Made by a program: the position numbers and the translations under genes. Shown piece after piece: positions 1 to 7,359 of a stretch of 40,083 nucleotides of DNA (its first letter is position 1; each line of letters opens with the position of its first letter). The DNA is from CAYQTE01 sp964420285 (lineage in GTDB: Bacteria > Planctomycetota > Phycisphaerae > Tepidisphaerales > Tepidisphaeraceae). Under the pieces are notes generated by a model. That model did no database searches. It was not told the origin of the DNA and worked only from the letters and a program-made list of their open reading frames with translations. The DNA lies in contig CAYQTE010000042.1 of the NCBI GenBank assembly GCA_964420285.1, positions 1-40,083 on the forward strand. The letters run 5' to 3'.

Positions 1-222
1 CCCTGAGTACATGGGGAGGAGGAAGAGGCGGTTGCCCGGAAAATCGGGCACTCTCCTAAGAACGCCAGGCAAGCCGCGTTCGTTATCCATTATCCATTAC
101 CGTCCATGTTCCCGAATGTCCCCGAATAGCCCGGAGGGGGGGGTGGGGGGTAGGTGTGACAAGGTGACAAAGTGACAAGGTGACAAGGTGACAAGGTGAC
201 AGCGTGACGGAAGGTCTCTACC
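1..222. other. Intergenic, no gene seen
   Basis: No supported gene. The stretch holds G-rich runs around 134-150 and the short tandem repeat listed separately. Open frames here are proline/arginine-rich and look like the by-product of skewed base composition. Confidence 0.5.
156..211. repeat. 8-bp tandem repeat, seven units
   Basis: Seven consecutive 8-base units of the form gtgacaag: four are exact, and the second and the last two vary in their final bases. It is non-coding and sits just downstream of the small minus-strand ORF at 223-378. Tracts of this kind are common between genes in planctomycetes (general knowledge). It could expand and contract by slippage. Confidence 0.85.
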
Positions 223-378
223 TCAGGCTCTCCTTTCTCGCCCCGACGTGTGCCACCAAATGCAACCGAATGCACCAGAGGGGGGGCAGGTCGGGGGGAG
301 GGGTGGGGGAGGGGTGATGGGCGGCTTGGTGGGGTCGAGTTGCCGGCGGGCAATGAGCATCTGGTCCTTGGAGGGCAT
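223..378 (-). CDS. Candidate small protein, 51 aa
   Basis: A 51-residue frame starting MPSKDQMLIARRQLDPT, with a proline-rich middle (PPITPPPPLPP), two cysteines and a Trp pair near the C-terminus. I do not recognise the family. The reason to list it is the ribosome binding site: AAGGAGG lies about seven bases before the ATG, which is much better than most genes here. The proline run is partly forced by the G-rich strand, so the C-terminal half may not be a real fold. There is no signal peptide or membrane segment. It could also be a decayed gene whose start has survived. Confidence 0.35.
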   Translation of the reverse strand: MPSKDQMLIARRQLDPTKPPITPPPPLPPTCPPSGAFGCIWWHTSGRERRA

Positions 379-609
379 GATAAGGCCTCCTTGGGACAAA
401 GAGTATTGACACAAAACGACACAACTACCAAACAATACCCGAACGGATGGCCGATTGCAAGAGGAAATTTTCGCGGGGGCGGAAGGAAGAAATCGAACCG
501 CCAAAGCGCCAAGAGCGCCAAGAAGGCCGGTCTCCTGCCCGGCCGGATAGCGCGGTTTGGGCTGAACATTACACCCAAAAGCTGGTATTCCCAATCCCAT
601 ATTCCAACG

Positions 610-635
610 AAAAGGCCCGCTGTTTCCAGCGGGCC
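610..635 (-). terminator. Rho-independent terminator of the prepilin gene
   Basis: Perfect 9-bp stem (614-622 with 627-635) and a 4-base loop; read on the minus strand it is followed by TTTT. It lies 31 bases behind the stop codon of the prepilin gene. Confidence 0.8.
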
Positions 636-665
636 TGAGTTCATTCGCTCAAAATGCCGGGTGCG

Positions 666-1505
666 TTAGTTCGTACCATCGCACGGAAGCAGGAACGAGT
701 CGTACTGGGCATTGGCGCCGGTGGTGCCAAATGACCCGGCCACGTTGTACTGCGACGTGGGGTTGGGCATGGACGAAAAGATGTTGTCGGTCTGGTAGCC
801 GACGTTGACGGCCTGCTGCCAATCCACGTGGCCATCGGCGTACAGAACGTTCTGCCCCGCCTTGGCGTGGTTGTTGGAGTTCGAGGCCGCACCAGCGCCA
901 CCCGGGTAAAGCAGTGCGTTATTGGGCGCCGTAACGCCGGGGTTGAGATCGCTGGCAATGGCGAACGTGGGATCGATCGAGGCGTTGAGCTTGAACCCGG
1001 CCGTGACAGCCGCCGGCGTGCCGAACGGGCAGGCGTAGCTGTAGGACAGGTTGTTCACGACGTTCGTGAAGGTGATGCGGTTCTGGGCGACGTAGGTGCC
1101 GCCGCCAAACGTATCCGGGGTCGCGCTGCTGCTGGGGCAGACGAAGATGCCGGCGGTCACGTCCTCGTTGGCCAGAACCAGGAACAGTGAGGAGGTCACG
1201 TTGTCGATGGTGCCAGCGACGGAGAACGGGCTGACGTTGAGGTTGCCGGCAATGGCGGCCGAGTTGTAGGTGACGTTGCCTGAGCCGTCCCAGTAGGTGC
1301 GCGGATACAGGCCGTGGTTGTCATTCTCGTACATCAGCAGGGCCTGGCCGATGCTGCGGAGATTGGCAGCGCACTTGACACGGTTGGCCGTTTCGCGGGC
1401 CTTGTTCAAGCTGGGCAGGAGAATCGAGATCAGCAGCGCGATGATGCCGATGACGACCAGAAGTTCCACCAGGGTAAAAGCCCCGGTCTTGCGGGATCGC
1501 TTCAT
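666..1505 (-). CDS. Prepilin-like protein with N-terminal methylation signal
   Basis: 279 residues. The N-terminus is a type IV pilin/type II pseudopilin signal: a short basic leader, GAFTLVELLVVIG, then a hydrophobic helix ending in LLPSLNKARE. Prepilin peptidase should cut in front of the Phe and the helix should anchor or polymerise the protein at the inner membrane. The body has the planctomycete pattern, with KCAANLRSIGQALLMYENDN after the helix and a VLYADGHVDW segment (H-X9-DG-like) near the C-terminus. Such proteins are highly multiplied in planctomycete genomes and their individual roles are mostly unknown. ATG at 1505 follows GGAGCTT. It is monocistronic, with its own terminator and a long leader. 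Confidence 0.9.
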   Translation of the reverse strand: MKRSRKTGAFTLVELLVVIGIIALLISILLPSLNKARETANRVKCAANLRSIGQALLMYENDNHGLYPRTYWDGSGNVTYNSAAIAGNLNVSPFSVAGTIDNVTSSLFLVLANEDVTAGIFVCPSSSATPDTFGGGTYVAQNRITFTNVVNNLSYSYACPFGTPAAVTAGFKLNASIDPTFAIASDLNPGVTAPNNALLYPGGAGAASNSNNHAKAGQNVLYADGHVDWQQAVNVGYQTDNIFSSMPNPTSQYNVAGSFGTTGANAQYDSFLLPCDGTN

Positions 1506-1955
1506 ATGAAGCTCCTTTCGGAAAGCGTCACGACTGGCGTCCCGCGTTGCGATATGGCGATCGTATCAAGATGATGAGACCTTAACGTTGCTCTGACGAG
1601 CATCGCCACAAGGCGGCGGCGAGACAGGCCGCGACTGTTTTGCATACCGGCGAACGCCGCCGGCGCTGGTTGATAAAGCAGGTTGTCAAACAGGTGGATC
1701 AATCGCACGAAGGCCGTAATCTTTATGAGGTATCTTGCGAGCCGTCGTCCGCTTGACCTCCACCGCCGCGGTTCCGAGAACGAATAATTGCGTTGGCAAA
1801 TCGTTCCGGATTCACGCAGCAATAACAATTTACCCTCGCGCAAGCTCTGCCGTCAAGAAATTTCTCCCAGATTCCCCAACTGCTGCCCACGCCAGCGACA
1901 GGAAATGACCCGCCGGCCCGTCAAGGCACGATGTAAAGAGTTTAATGTAAAGCAC
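1506..1955. other. Intergenic leader region of the prepilin gene
   Basis: No convincing gene in these 450 bases. A minus-strand frame (1502-1843) overlaps the prepilin start and has no ribosome binding site or family features. The stretch is more A+T-rich than its surroundings and carries the promoter candidate at 1827-1856. Confidence 0.5.
1827..1856 (-). promoter_or_regulatory. Candidate sigma-70 promoter for the prepilin gene
   Basis: On the minus strand, TTGACG (1856-1851), an 18-base spacer, and TAAATT (1832-1827). Transcription would start near 1820 and leave a leader of about 315 bases before the ATG at 1505. Confidence 0.35.
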
Positions 1956-2498
1956 TTATAGAGCCGGCGCGTCCGGCGGCGATTTTTTCAGCCGGCCCTG
2001 CCGCTTCAAGTCCCGAAGCTTCTTCAGCACGATGGCCGGCAGCAGATTGGCCAGCGGGCGCACATCCGATCCCAGCGCGATCACCTGCCTGACGACGCTG
2101 CTGCTGGTCAGGGCGTAATGGGTGCCGGTCATGATGAAGACCGTCTCGACGGCGCCGACCGCGCGATTGGCCAGCGCCAGTTGGAATTCGTAGTGCAGGT
2201 CGGAGGCATCGCGAATTCCCCGCAGGATCGCCGTTCCATGCACCTGTCTCACGAAGTCCACCGTCAACCCCGTGTATTTTTCAACGCGCGTCCCCGGAAT
2301 GTTGGCCAGCAGCGGCCGGATCATCGCCACCCGCTCGGCCAGAGTGAACAGTTCCTTCTTCTCCGGATTGATTCCGACGGCGACGATCAGTTCGTCAAAC
2401 AGAAGCGCCCCGCGACGGATGACGTCGAGATGCCCGTTGGTGATCGGATCGAACTGACCGGGAAACACGCCGATTTTCCTGCCCAATTTATTTGCCAT
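1956..2498 (-). CDS. coaD: Phosphopantetheine adenylyltransferase
   Basis: 180 residues. It joins 4'-phosphopantetheine and ATP to dephospho-CoA, the penultimate step of coenzyme A synthesis, in the cytosol. The family signatures are in order: GQFDPITNGHLDVI near residue 14 (the nucleotidyltransferase (T/H)xGH motif), LRGIRDASDLHYEFQLA around 95-110 (the family's R-G-(L/I)-R...YE block), ALTSSSVVRQV near 128-138 (the SSS(x)(K/R) loop), and a basic C-terminal tail. Length is slightly above the usual ~160 because of that tail. ATG at 2498; the upstream GACCGG is a weak ribosome site. It stands alone between intergenic regions. Confidence 0.95.
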   Translation of the reverse strand: MANKLGRKIGVFPGQFDPITNGHLDVIRRGALLFDELIVAVGINPEKKELFTLAERVAMIRPLLANIPGTRVEKYTGLTVDFVRQVHGTAILRGIRDASDLHYEFQLALANRAVGAVETVFIMTGTHYALTSSSVVRQVIALGSDVRPLANLLPAIVLKKLRDLKRQGRLKKSPPDAPAL

Positions 2499-2588
2499 TG
2501 CCGGTCAGAATAAACCACGCCGCCCGATCGGCCAAGCCCGCAGCGCAGTTTTTGCACCCACTATCGCCGTGAAAAAGGTGGAACCGCC

Positions 2589-2608
2589 GATGAACGCAGA
2601 TGAACGCG
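2589..2608. repeat. Dispersed-repeat fragment gatgaacgc-N2-gatgaacgc
   Basis: Two copies of gatgaacgc separated by two bases, inside an 'accgccgatgaacgcagatg' type string. Strings like this are scattered between genes in planctomycetes and verrucomicrobia (general knowledge), which makes it a member of a dispersed family rather than a local oddity. Confidence 0.55.
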
Positions 2609-2678
2609 GATAATACAAAGTCGGGATTTCCCTCGCATAACTATGGGCGATCGGCATTTTCCCCGGACGCGACTCGAT

Positions 2679-2767
2679 CTCTGCGCCTTTGCGCCTCTGC
2701 GAGGGATCTTCTCTTTGACGACCTTACGGATGAAAAATATCCCTCGCAGAGGCGCAAAGGCGCAGAG
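2679..2767. repeat. Long palindromic intergenic repeat, 29-bp perfect arms
   Basis: The left arm (2679-2707) and right arm (2739-2767) are perfect reverse complements over 29 bases, extendable by three more pairs counting one G-T. The loop is 31 bases. Each arm is itself built of short echoes (ctctgcgcc, tttgcgcc, tctgcgag). Its place between genes and its wording fit a REP/MITE-like family found in many planctomycetes. No transposase lies nearby, so any movement would be driven in trans. Confidence 0.85.
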
Positions 2768-2884
2768 GTCCATGCGGGCAACGTTGTGCAAGAAATCGGG
2801 CGGCTGCTTAAGTCGCAGTTCCATGTTTCCGATTTTGTGCAAAGTTGCGGCCTTTTCCCCGCTCGCCAGCAGGAGATACGCGTC

Positions 2885-3886
2885 ATGAGCAGTTCATCCA
2901 AATCCGCCAGCGTCGTCAGTGCCCCGGCCGCACGATCCGCCTCGCGCGATCCGCTGGCCTCGGCCGGGCAGGATATTCTCAACGAGATGCTGGCGCCTCC
3001 CGCGGCGGCGCCGGCCGGGGAAACCGCCACCGCCGGCGATCTTCACGTCAGCGCCGCCGAGTGGGCCGATCTGCATTCCCGGCGGGAATTTATACAGGTC
3101 TTGCGGGAGCGGAACCTCAAGGTCGGCAAGATCAAGGATGCCATCCGCTACGAGGACGAGCTGGAACGCCTGCAGATCGAACTGGTGAAGCTGCAACGGT
3201 GGATTCAAGAGCAGGGCAAGCGGCTGGCGATCATCTTTGAAGGGCGTGACGCGGCGGGCAAGGGGGGCACGATCCGGCGGTTCATCGAGCATCTCAATCC
3301 GCGTGCGATGCGCGTGGTGGCGTTGCCCAAGCCGACGGAAGAGGAGCGCGGGCAGTGGTATTTTCAGCGTTACATGAAGCAACTGCCCAACAAGGGTGAG
3401 ATCGTGTTCTTCGACCGCAGTTGGTACAACCGCGGCATCGTCGAGCCGGTCAACGGATTCTGCACCCGCCAGGAATACGAGCGATTCATGCAGCAGGTGC
3501 CGGAGTTCGAGCACATGCTGGTCGAGGACGGCGTGATCATCGTGAAGTTCTGGTTTTCGATCTCCCGCGAGGTGCAACTGGCCCGCTTTGAATCGCGCGG
3601 CAACAACCCGCTGAAGCAGTGGAAGCTCAGCCCCCTGGACGGCAAAGCCCAGGAACTCTGGGATTCGTACACGAAATACAAGGAAACCGTCTTCAGCCGG
3701 ACCCACACCAGTTTCAGCCCGTGGATCATCGTCAAGGCCAACGACAAGAAGGCGGCCCGGCTGGAGAGCATCCGGTACGTACTGTCGCTGATGGACTATC
3801 AGGGCAAGGACAAATCCCGCGTGACGCTGTTCCCCGACCCCAACATCGTGACCCGCTTCCACCGCGGCGCCGTGAAGATCGACTGA
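2885..3886 (+). CDS. ppk2: Polyphosphate kinase 2 family protein
   Basis: 333 residues. PPK2 enzymes transfer phosphate between inorganic polyphosphate and nucleoside di- or monophosphates. Visible in order: an N-terminal helical lead-in, the Walker A FEGRDAAGKGG near residue 120, a KPTEEERGQWYFQRY segment, the Walker B-like FFDRSWYNRG near 175, a lid (SPLDGKAQELWDSY) near 245, and a C-terminal RYVLSLMDY. This is the one-domain form; which nucleotide it prefers cannot be read safely. The start at 2885 (MSSSSKSASVV) has AGGAG upstream. The frame stays open back to 2600, but that part runs through the palindromic repeat and is not counted. The first ~70 residues are low complexity (Ala/Ser/Pro) and probably disordered. 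Confidence 0.92.
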   Translation: MSSSSKSASVVSAPAARSASRDPLASAGQDILNEMLAPPAAAPAGETATAGDLHVSAAEWADLHSRREFIQVLRERNLKVGKIKDAIRYEDELERLQIELVKLQRWIQEQGKRLAIIFEGRDAAGKGGTIRRFIEHLNPRAMRVVALPKPTEEERGQWYFQRYMKQLPNKGEIVFFDRSWYNRGIVEPVNGFCTRQEYERFMQQVPEFEHMLVEDGVIIVKFWFSISREVQLARFESRGNNPLKQWKLSPLDGKAQELWDSYTKYKETVFSRTHTSFSPWIIVKANDKKAARLESIRYVLSLMDYQGKDKSRVTLFPDPNIVTRFHRGAVKID

Positions 3887-3916
3887 GCCGCCGGCTCTCG
3901 GCTCTCACCTGCAGGA

Positions 3917-4366
3917 TCACATGCGCCCCAAGCGAGGGTGCGATGTTAACGAGACCTGGTTCGTCCGCGCGTGGCCAACGATTTTCACGCCTTTGCGTTG
4001 CGATTGCAATTGAAGCTTGCGGATGGCGGCGGTCGCGACGGCGCCCGGTCGCATTTTTCCGCACTCCCAGCGACTCACGGTCATTTTCGTCACGCCCAGC
4101 CGGCCGGCGAACTGCGCCTGCGTCAGGCCCATCGCCTCCCGAAGGCTGATGATAAAGCCCGGCGTCAACGTCGCCGGAGTTGTGAACGTCGCCCGCAGGC
4201 GGTCCAGCACCCGCACCGCCGGCGGAAGCAGAAGCGGCCGGCCGGATCGATCCGCCCTTATCCACGCCGCGCGGAGCCGGATGGCCAGCATTCCGTGTTC
4301 ACCCAGGGGCACAACGTAAGGGAGGTCCATGCCCGGCTTCCATGTTGGCGCGGTTGCGATCGTCAT
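3917..4366 (-). CDS. XRE-type helix-turn-helix protein, likely antitoxin/autoregulator
   Basis: 149 residues. The C-terminal half contains a helix-turn-helix: LREAMGLTQAQFAGRLGV followed by TKMTVSRWECGKMRPG, the XRE/Cro pattern. The N-terminal ~65 residues are less typical. It starts one base after the stop of the DUF4258 gene (TGACATG), so the two are translated together; with the toxin-like gene first the order is that of HigBA-type systems. By analogy with those families it would neutralise its partner and repress the promoter at 4673-4701. Binding and toxicity are inferred from the pairing, not shown. Confidence 0.75.
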   Translation of the reverse strand: MTIATAPTWKPGMDLPYVVPLGEHGMLAIRLRAAWIRADRSGRPLLLPPAVRVLDRLRATFTTPATLTPGFIISLREAMGLTQAQFAGRLGVTKMTVSRWECGKMRPGAVATAAIRKLQLQSQRKGVKIVGHARTNQVSLTSHPRLGRM

Positions 4367-4367
4367 G

Positions 4368-4664
4368 TCAGTGCTCCCAATAGAGGGTAATGAATTCCGT
4401 TTCGGCCGGATCGATTTCGACGGCGCACACGATCTCAATCTCATCGCCCAGTGCCGTCATGCCGCGAATAATCCACTTCGCCCGGCCGTAATCGTCCATT
4501 CCCTGCGATCTCACGTTCTCAGGACCGTCAATGACGGCCCGGACGTCCGGCCAGAACAGACCGCGCTGCGCCATCCGCTCGGAAAAGTGAACCGTCAGCG
4601 CGTAGCGCTCCGCGTTGATGCACGTACGGATCGCGACTATCGCCCGGCGAGCCTCGGCTGTCAC
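4368..4664 (-). CDS. DUF4258 family protein, toxin-like
   Basis: 98 residues. It has the DUF4258 pattern: YALTVHFSERMAQRGLFWPD near residues 21-40, a central VIDGPENV, KWIIRG, and a C-terminal strand ETEFITLYW. DUF4258 proteins resemble the RelE/BrnT-like toxin fold and are often found beside XRE antitoxins. The first codon is GTG at 4664, with no Shine-Dalgarno sequence; a good -10 box ends nine bases upstream, so the mRNA is probably leaderless or nearly so. RNase activity is an inference from the family. Confidence 0.72.
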   Translation of the reverse strand: MTAEARRAIVAIRTCINAERYALTVHFSERMAQRGLFWPDVRAVIDGPENVRSQGMDDYGRAKWIIRGMTALGDEIEIVCAVEIDPAETEFITLYWEH

Positions 4665-4672
4665 TTACGGGA

Positions 4673-4701
4673 AGTATACGCGGATGTAAGCGCGCCGGCA
4701 A
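4673..4701 (-). promoter_or_regulatory. Promoter of the DUF4258/XRE pair
   Basis: Minus strand: TTGCCG (4701-4696), a 17-base spacer, TATACT (4678-4673). The predicted transcription start falls within about two bases of the GTG at 4664, which explains the absence of a ribosome binding site. Confidence 0.55.
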
Positions 4702-4847
4702 GAGAGCCGAAGGCCTCGCACTGCCCTTGAACGGGACCAGGCGACGGGCAAAAGGAATGCTTCAGAGCGCGATTCGTGCCCGGCCGCGCCCGCGCCTGCG
4801 CGCTCGAGTTGATTTGGGATGCGGCCGCGATATCATAACTGGCCATT

Positions 4848-5414
4848 ATGGACGTGCTGGATGCCGTGCAACTTCGTTATCCGCTGATTAACAAGGCCGC
4901 CGGGGAGTTTTTGTGCAAGTTATCCCTCGCCGGATTGAACAAGGACATCATGCTGGCCGCTGAAATGGCTGGGCTGCTGATGTTGCGTGAATCCTCCGCG
5001 AATATTCAGAAGATAAAACCGGGCACGTGTATCTTGGGAGCGATCGCAGATGAGGCCTACCAAACGATGAACCGCTTTCTCTGTGGCTGGGCGATCAGCA
5101 ATGGGTTGAATCCAAAGGCGATAAATATCGAAGGGATTCCGGCCGACGCCCGGCGGTATCTTCCAGAATTGAGTCAGTTCGAGCAGCCGTTCTACGCAAT
5201 TTGCCAAGTGCATGGGATTGAGTACGACCATTTCCCATTTGTCGCGGCGACCTCCGCAATGAAACTCGTGGCAGCAGGGGAGAAGTTAAAGATGCTGGAT
5301 CCGGGTATTGGACAGGCAATGGTTCATTTCCACGTCATCGCGGGCAGCAAGACTGTCCCGTATCCGCCTACCGAGCAGAAGCCAACGCCGCCAACATCAG
5401 ACGTGATCGTATGA
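4848..5414 (+). CDS. Hypothetical protein, 188 aa
   Basis: I do not recognise this protein. It is mixed in composition with no signal peptide or clear membrane span. The N-terminal half looks helical (LINKAAGEFLCKLSLAGL, MLAAEMAGLLMLRE); the middle has CILGAIADEAYQTMNRFLC and GIPADARRYLPELSQF; the last ~20 residues are Pro/Thr-rich and probably disordered. The helical block with Tyr/Gln/Asn positions recalls proteins that manage a small cofactor or inhibitor, but this is too weak to name a function. The ATG at 4848 has no visible ribosome site. It lies between the toxin-like pair and the PfkB gene, converging on the latter with a 13-base gap. Confidence 0.6.
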   Translation: MDVLDAVQLRYPLINKAAGEFLCKLSLAGLNKDIMLAAEMAGLLMLRESSANIQKIKPGTCILGAIADEAYQTMNRFLCGWAISNGLNPKAINIEGIPADARRYLPELSQFEQPFYAICQVHGIEYDHFPFVAATSAMKLVAAGEKLKMLDPGIGQAMVHFHVIAGSKTVPYPPTEQKPTPPTSDVIV

Positions 5415-5427
5415 CGCTAATACGCCA

Positions 5428-6564
5428 TCATGCCACCTGCGGCTCCGGCAGATGGGCCACGAACTCGGCCAGTTGCGACCCCGTTGGGCTTTGGGCCGTG
5501 CGGACGTAATAGCCGCTGGTGGCGACGCCGGCGCAGAGGCATTCCTCGACTTTCATCCCCAGCACGCTGCCAAGGCAGAAGCCGGCGTTGAAGTGGTCGC
5601 CGGCGCCGGTGCTGATCTTGGGCACGCTGACGAACGGGCCGGTGAACTTGGCGCTGTGGTCCTCCATGGCGGCGGCAGCGCCGTGACGCGGATGGATCAC
5701 CACGCACGAGAGGTTCAGTTTCTCGCGGATGGCGCGGGCGTTTTCCTCGATGGCGCTCTCGGCCTTGGCGGCGCCGGGCAGGCCGAGCACATCCGCGATC
5801 TCGATCGATTCCTTCAAATTCAAGCCGAGGATCACATCGACCTGGTCCTGGAACCGCGTCAGCAATCGCAAAGCGTCGAGAATGTCGTCCTGTGTGCGCT
5901 TTTCCGGATCGCACAGATCGACGAACAGTTTGCGGCCGTGCCGGTCGATGTGGGGAATGACCTCTTTGAGCAAGTGTGCCCAGATGCGGCTCATGTTGGG
6001 GAGCATGGTCCAGTTGAGCATGCCGACAAGGCGCGACTGGCCGACGAGATCCTTGAGTTTCTCCGGCCCGACGCGCGACATGAGGTTGTCCCAGTTCACG
6101 TCGTTCAAGGTGGCGTGCTTGCCGAACATGAGCTTGCCATCGTCGAATTCGAGGGCATCGGTATGGCCGGGCTCGCCGATGCTGATGACGTGCGCCCGAT
6201 CGGCCAGTTCCTGGAAGACGGGATCGAGCGTGGGGAAACCGAGGTTGCCGATGTAGGTGACATCCATTCCGATGGCGGCCAGGGCGTTGGCCATGATCGG
6301 TCCGTTGCCGCCCAGCTTGCGGAGTTTCACGACCAGTTCGTAATTGCTGGACTGGCCGACGGCGGCGTTGATCTTCTTGCCGAATTGGCCGATCGAGCGG
6401 ACGGGGTCGAAGCTGCCGGTGGCGTGTCGCTTGTCGACAACGGCAATGATCTCATCGACGAATCCATCCAGCCCGATCAGGGCCTTATTCTGTCGCAGAT
6501 TGGGAACGGCCGCGGCGAGTTTTTTGGCCGTCAACTCGCAGATTTGCTCACGGGTCATTGACAT
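5428..6564 (-). CDS. PfkB-family carbohydrate kinase
   Basis: 378 residues. PfkB/ribokinase-fold enzymes phosphorylate sugars or nucleosides with ATP. The N-terminal ALIGLDGFVDEIIAVVD strand-turn, the central LRKLGGNGPIMANALAAIG (the family's first glycine-rich signature) and the C-terminal STGAGDHFNAGF (second signature; its Asp is the catalytic base) are all present. A substrate cannot be assigned; many planctomycetes carry several such kinases. Start 6564 has GGAG ten bases upstream; an ATG two codons later is possible, while the upstream extension to 6681 is arginine-rich non-coding sequence. It is the last gene of a minus-strand run beginning with guaB. Confidence 0.88.
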   Translation of the reverse strand: MSMTREQICELTAKKLAAAVPNLRQNKALIGLDGFVDEIIAVVDKRHATGSFDPVRSIGQFGKKINAAVGQSSNYELVVKLRKLGGNGPIMANALAAIGMDVTYIGNLGFPTLDPVFQELADRAHVISIGEPGHTDALEFDDGKLMFGKHATLNDVNWDNLMSRVGPEKLKDLVGQSRLVGMLNWTMLPNMSRIWAHLLKEVIPHIDRHGRKLFVDLCDPEKRTQDDILDALRLLTRFQDQVDVILGLNLKESIEIADVLGLPGAAKAESAIEENARAIREKLNLSCVVIHPRHGAAAAMEDHSAKFTGPFVSVPKISTGAGDHFNAGFCLGSVLGMKVEECLCAGVATSGYYVRTAQSPTGSQLAEFVAHLPEPQVA

Positions 6565-6625
6565 ATAGGAAAGTCTCCAACGACGCGCCGGATTGACACG
6601 GCGCGGCGGATTCATGGGAAGCGGA

Positions 6626-7105
6626 TCAGAACGGCGTTGACGGCCGGGCGTCGGTGTGGCTCGGCGGGAATGTCGCGCCACGGTTGGGCACGTCCTCGGT
6701 GGGAGGAGTCAGCACCGCGCTGCCGGGCATGGCCGCCAAATTGGTAAGAAATGTCGGGGTGTCCATAAAGTAATAGACATAGCACGGCTCGCCGTGTTTG
6801 AGCACCAGAGTGACACCGTCGTTGCCGGTTTGCACCGTCGTGTTGACAAAATAGACCGGGGTCGGCGAAAAGTCGCGATCCTGCATCGCCTTGTCGATGA
6901 CCATGGTGGAGACGACCGGCTCGGTCGGCGGGCCGATCACGGGCGATTCACAGCCAATGCATGCCAGCATGGCCGCCACGATCGCCCCGCACATCGCGGT
7001 GTGCGCCATCGCGGCAAATCGCCCGGCGCGCCGCGTGTTGCCGGCCGATGTGCCGTGCCCCGACCGCTTCGTCGTTCTGCTGGTTTGTGCGTCAGTTGAA
7101 AGCAT
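6626..7105 (-). CDS. Putative small lipoprotein
   Basis: 159 residues. A hydrophobic segment (AMCGAIVAAMLACIGCES) ends in CIGC, an imperfect lipobox, so the mature protein probably begins at that last Cys and sits on a membrane. The rest is short, Thr/Pro-rich and has a strand-rich core (SPTPVYFVNTTVQ, GVTLVLKHGEPCYVYYFMDT). The family is unknown to me. ATG at 7105 lies inside the last codons of the upstream lipoprotein gene (14-base overlap, AGAGGG just before it), which favours this start; an internal ATG at 7009 would give a more normal signal-peptide length. It is probably coupled to its neighbour. Confidence 0.6.
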   Translation of the reverse strand: MLSTDAQTSRTTKRSGHGTSAGNTRRAGRFAAMAHTAMCGAIVAAMLACIGCESPVIGPPTEPVVSTMVIDKAMQDRDFSPTPVYFVNTTVQTGNDGVTLVLKHGEPCYVYYFMDTPTFLTNLAAMPGSAVLTPPTEDVPNRGATFPPSHTDARPSTPF

Positions 7106-7352
7106 TGTTCAAATCCCTCTGCATCGATTGATCGTGATAATCCCCGAATCCGCCGCCGGTGATGTCCGGATCGCTCATGGTCGGATCGGCCATGGGATTG
7201 CGCAACAACTGGTCCTGCCGGTCGTAGGCGGCGTCGGCGGCGTCTCGGCTTCCTGAATCGGCACATGCCGCCAGCGACAGCAAACCCATCGCCGCGATCC
7301 CCAATGACAGTGCCAGTGTGATCGACCGCCCGCGTAGAGATGGACATGTCAT
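7092..7352 (-). CDS. Small lipoprotein, 86 aa
   Basis: 86 residues. A clear lipoprotein signal: basic start (MTCPSLRGR), hydrophobic stretch, and lipobox LAAC with the Cys at about residue 28. The mature part is only ~58 residues, rich in Asp, Asn and Gln (AYDRQDQLLRNPM...), without a recognisable domain. Start 7352 follows AGGAAGTAGG, a good ribosome site, and lies seven bases behind the guaB stop. The function is unknown; it and the following lipoprotein may form a pair because their genes overlap. Confidence 0.7.
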   Translation of the reverse strand: MTCPSLRGRSITLALSLGIAAMGLLSLAACADSGSRDAADAAYDRQDQLLRNPMADPTMSDPDITGGGFGDYHDQSMQRDLNNAFN

Positions 7353-7359
7353 GGCACAC

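Larger units (their letters stand above)
2499..2884. other. Intergenic region carrying dispersed repeats
   Basis: The 386 bases between coaD and the PPK2 gene hold two dispersed-repeat types (listed separately). Reading frames across it, including an N-terminal extension of the PPK2 frame back to 2600, are translated repeat sequence rather than gene. Confidence 0.7.

Noticed and set aside
2600..2884. N-terminal extension of the PPK2 protein
   Set aside because: It would translate the dispersed palindrome; the ATG at 2885 has a ribosome site and fits the family.
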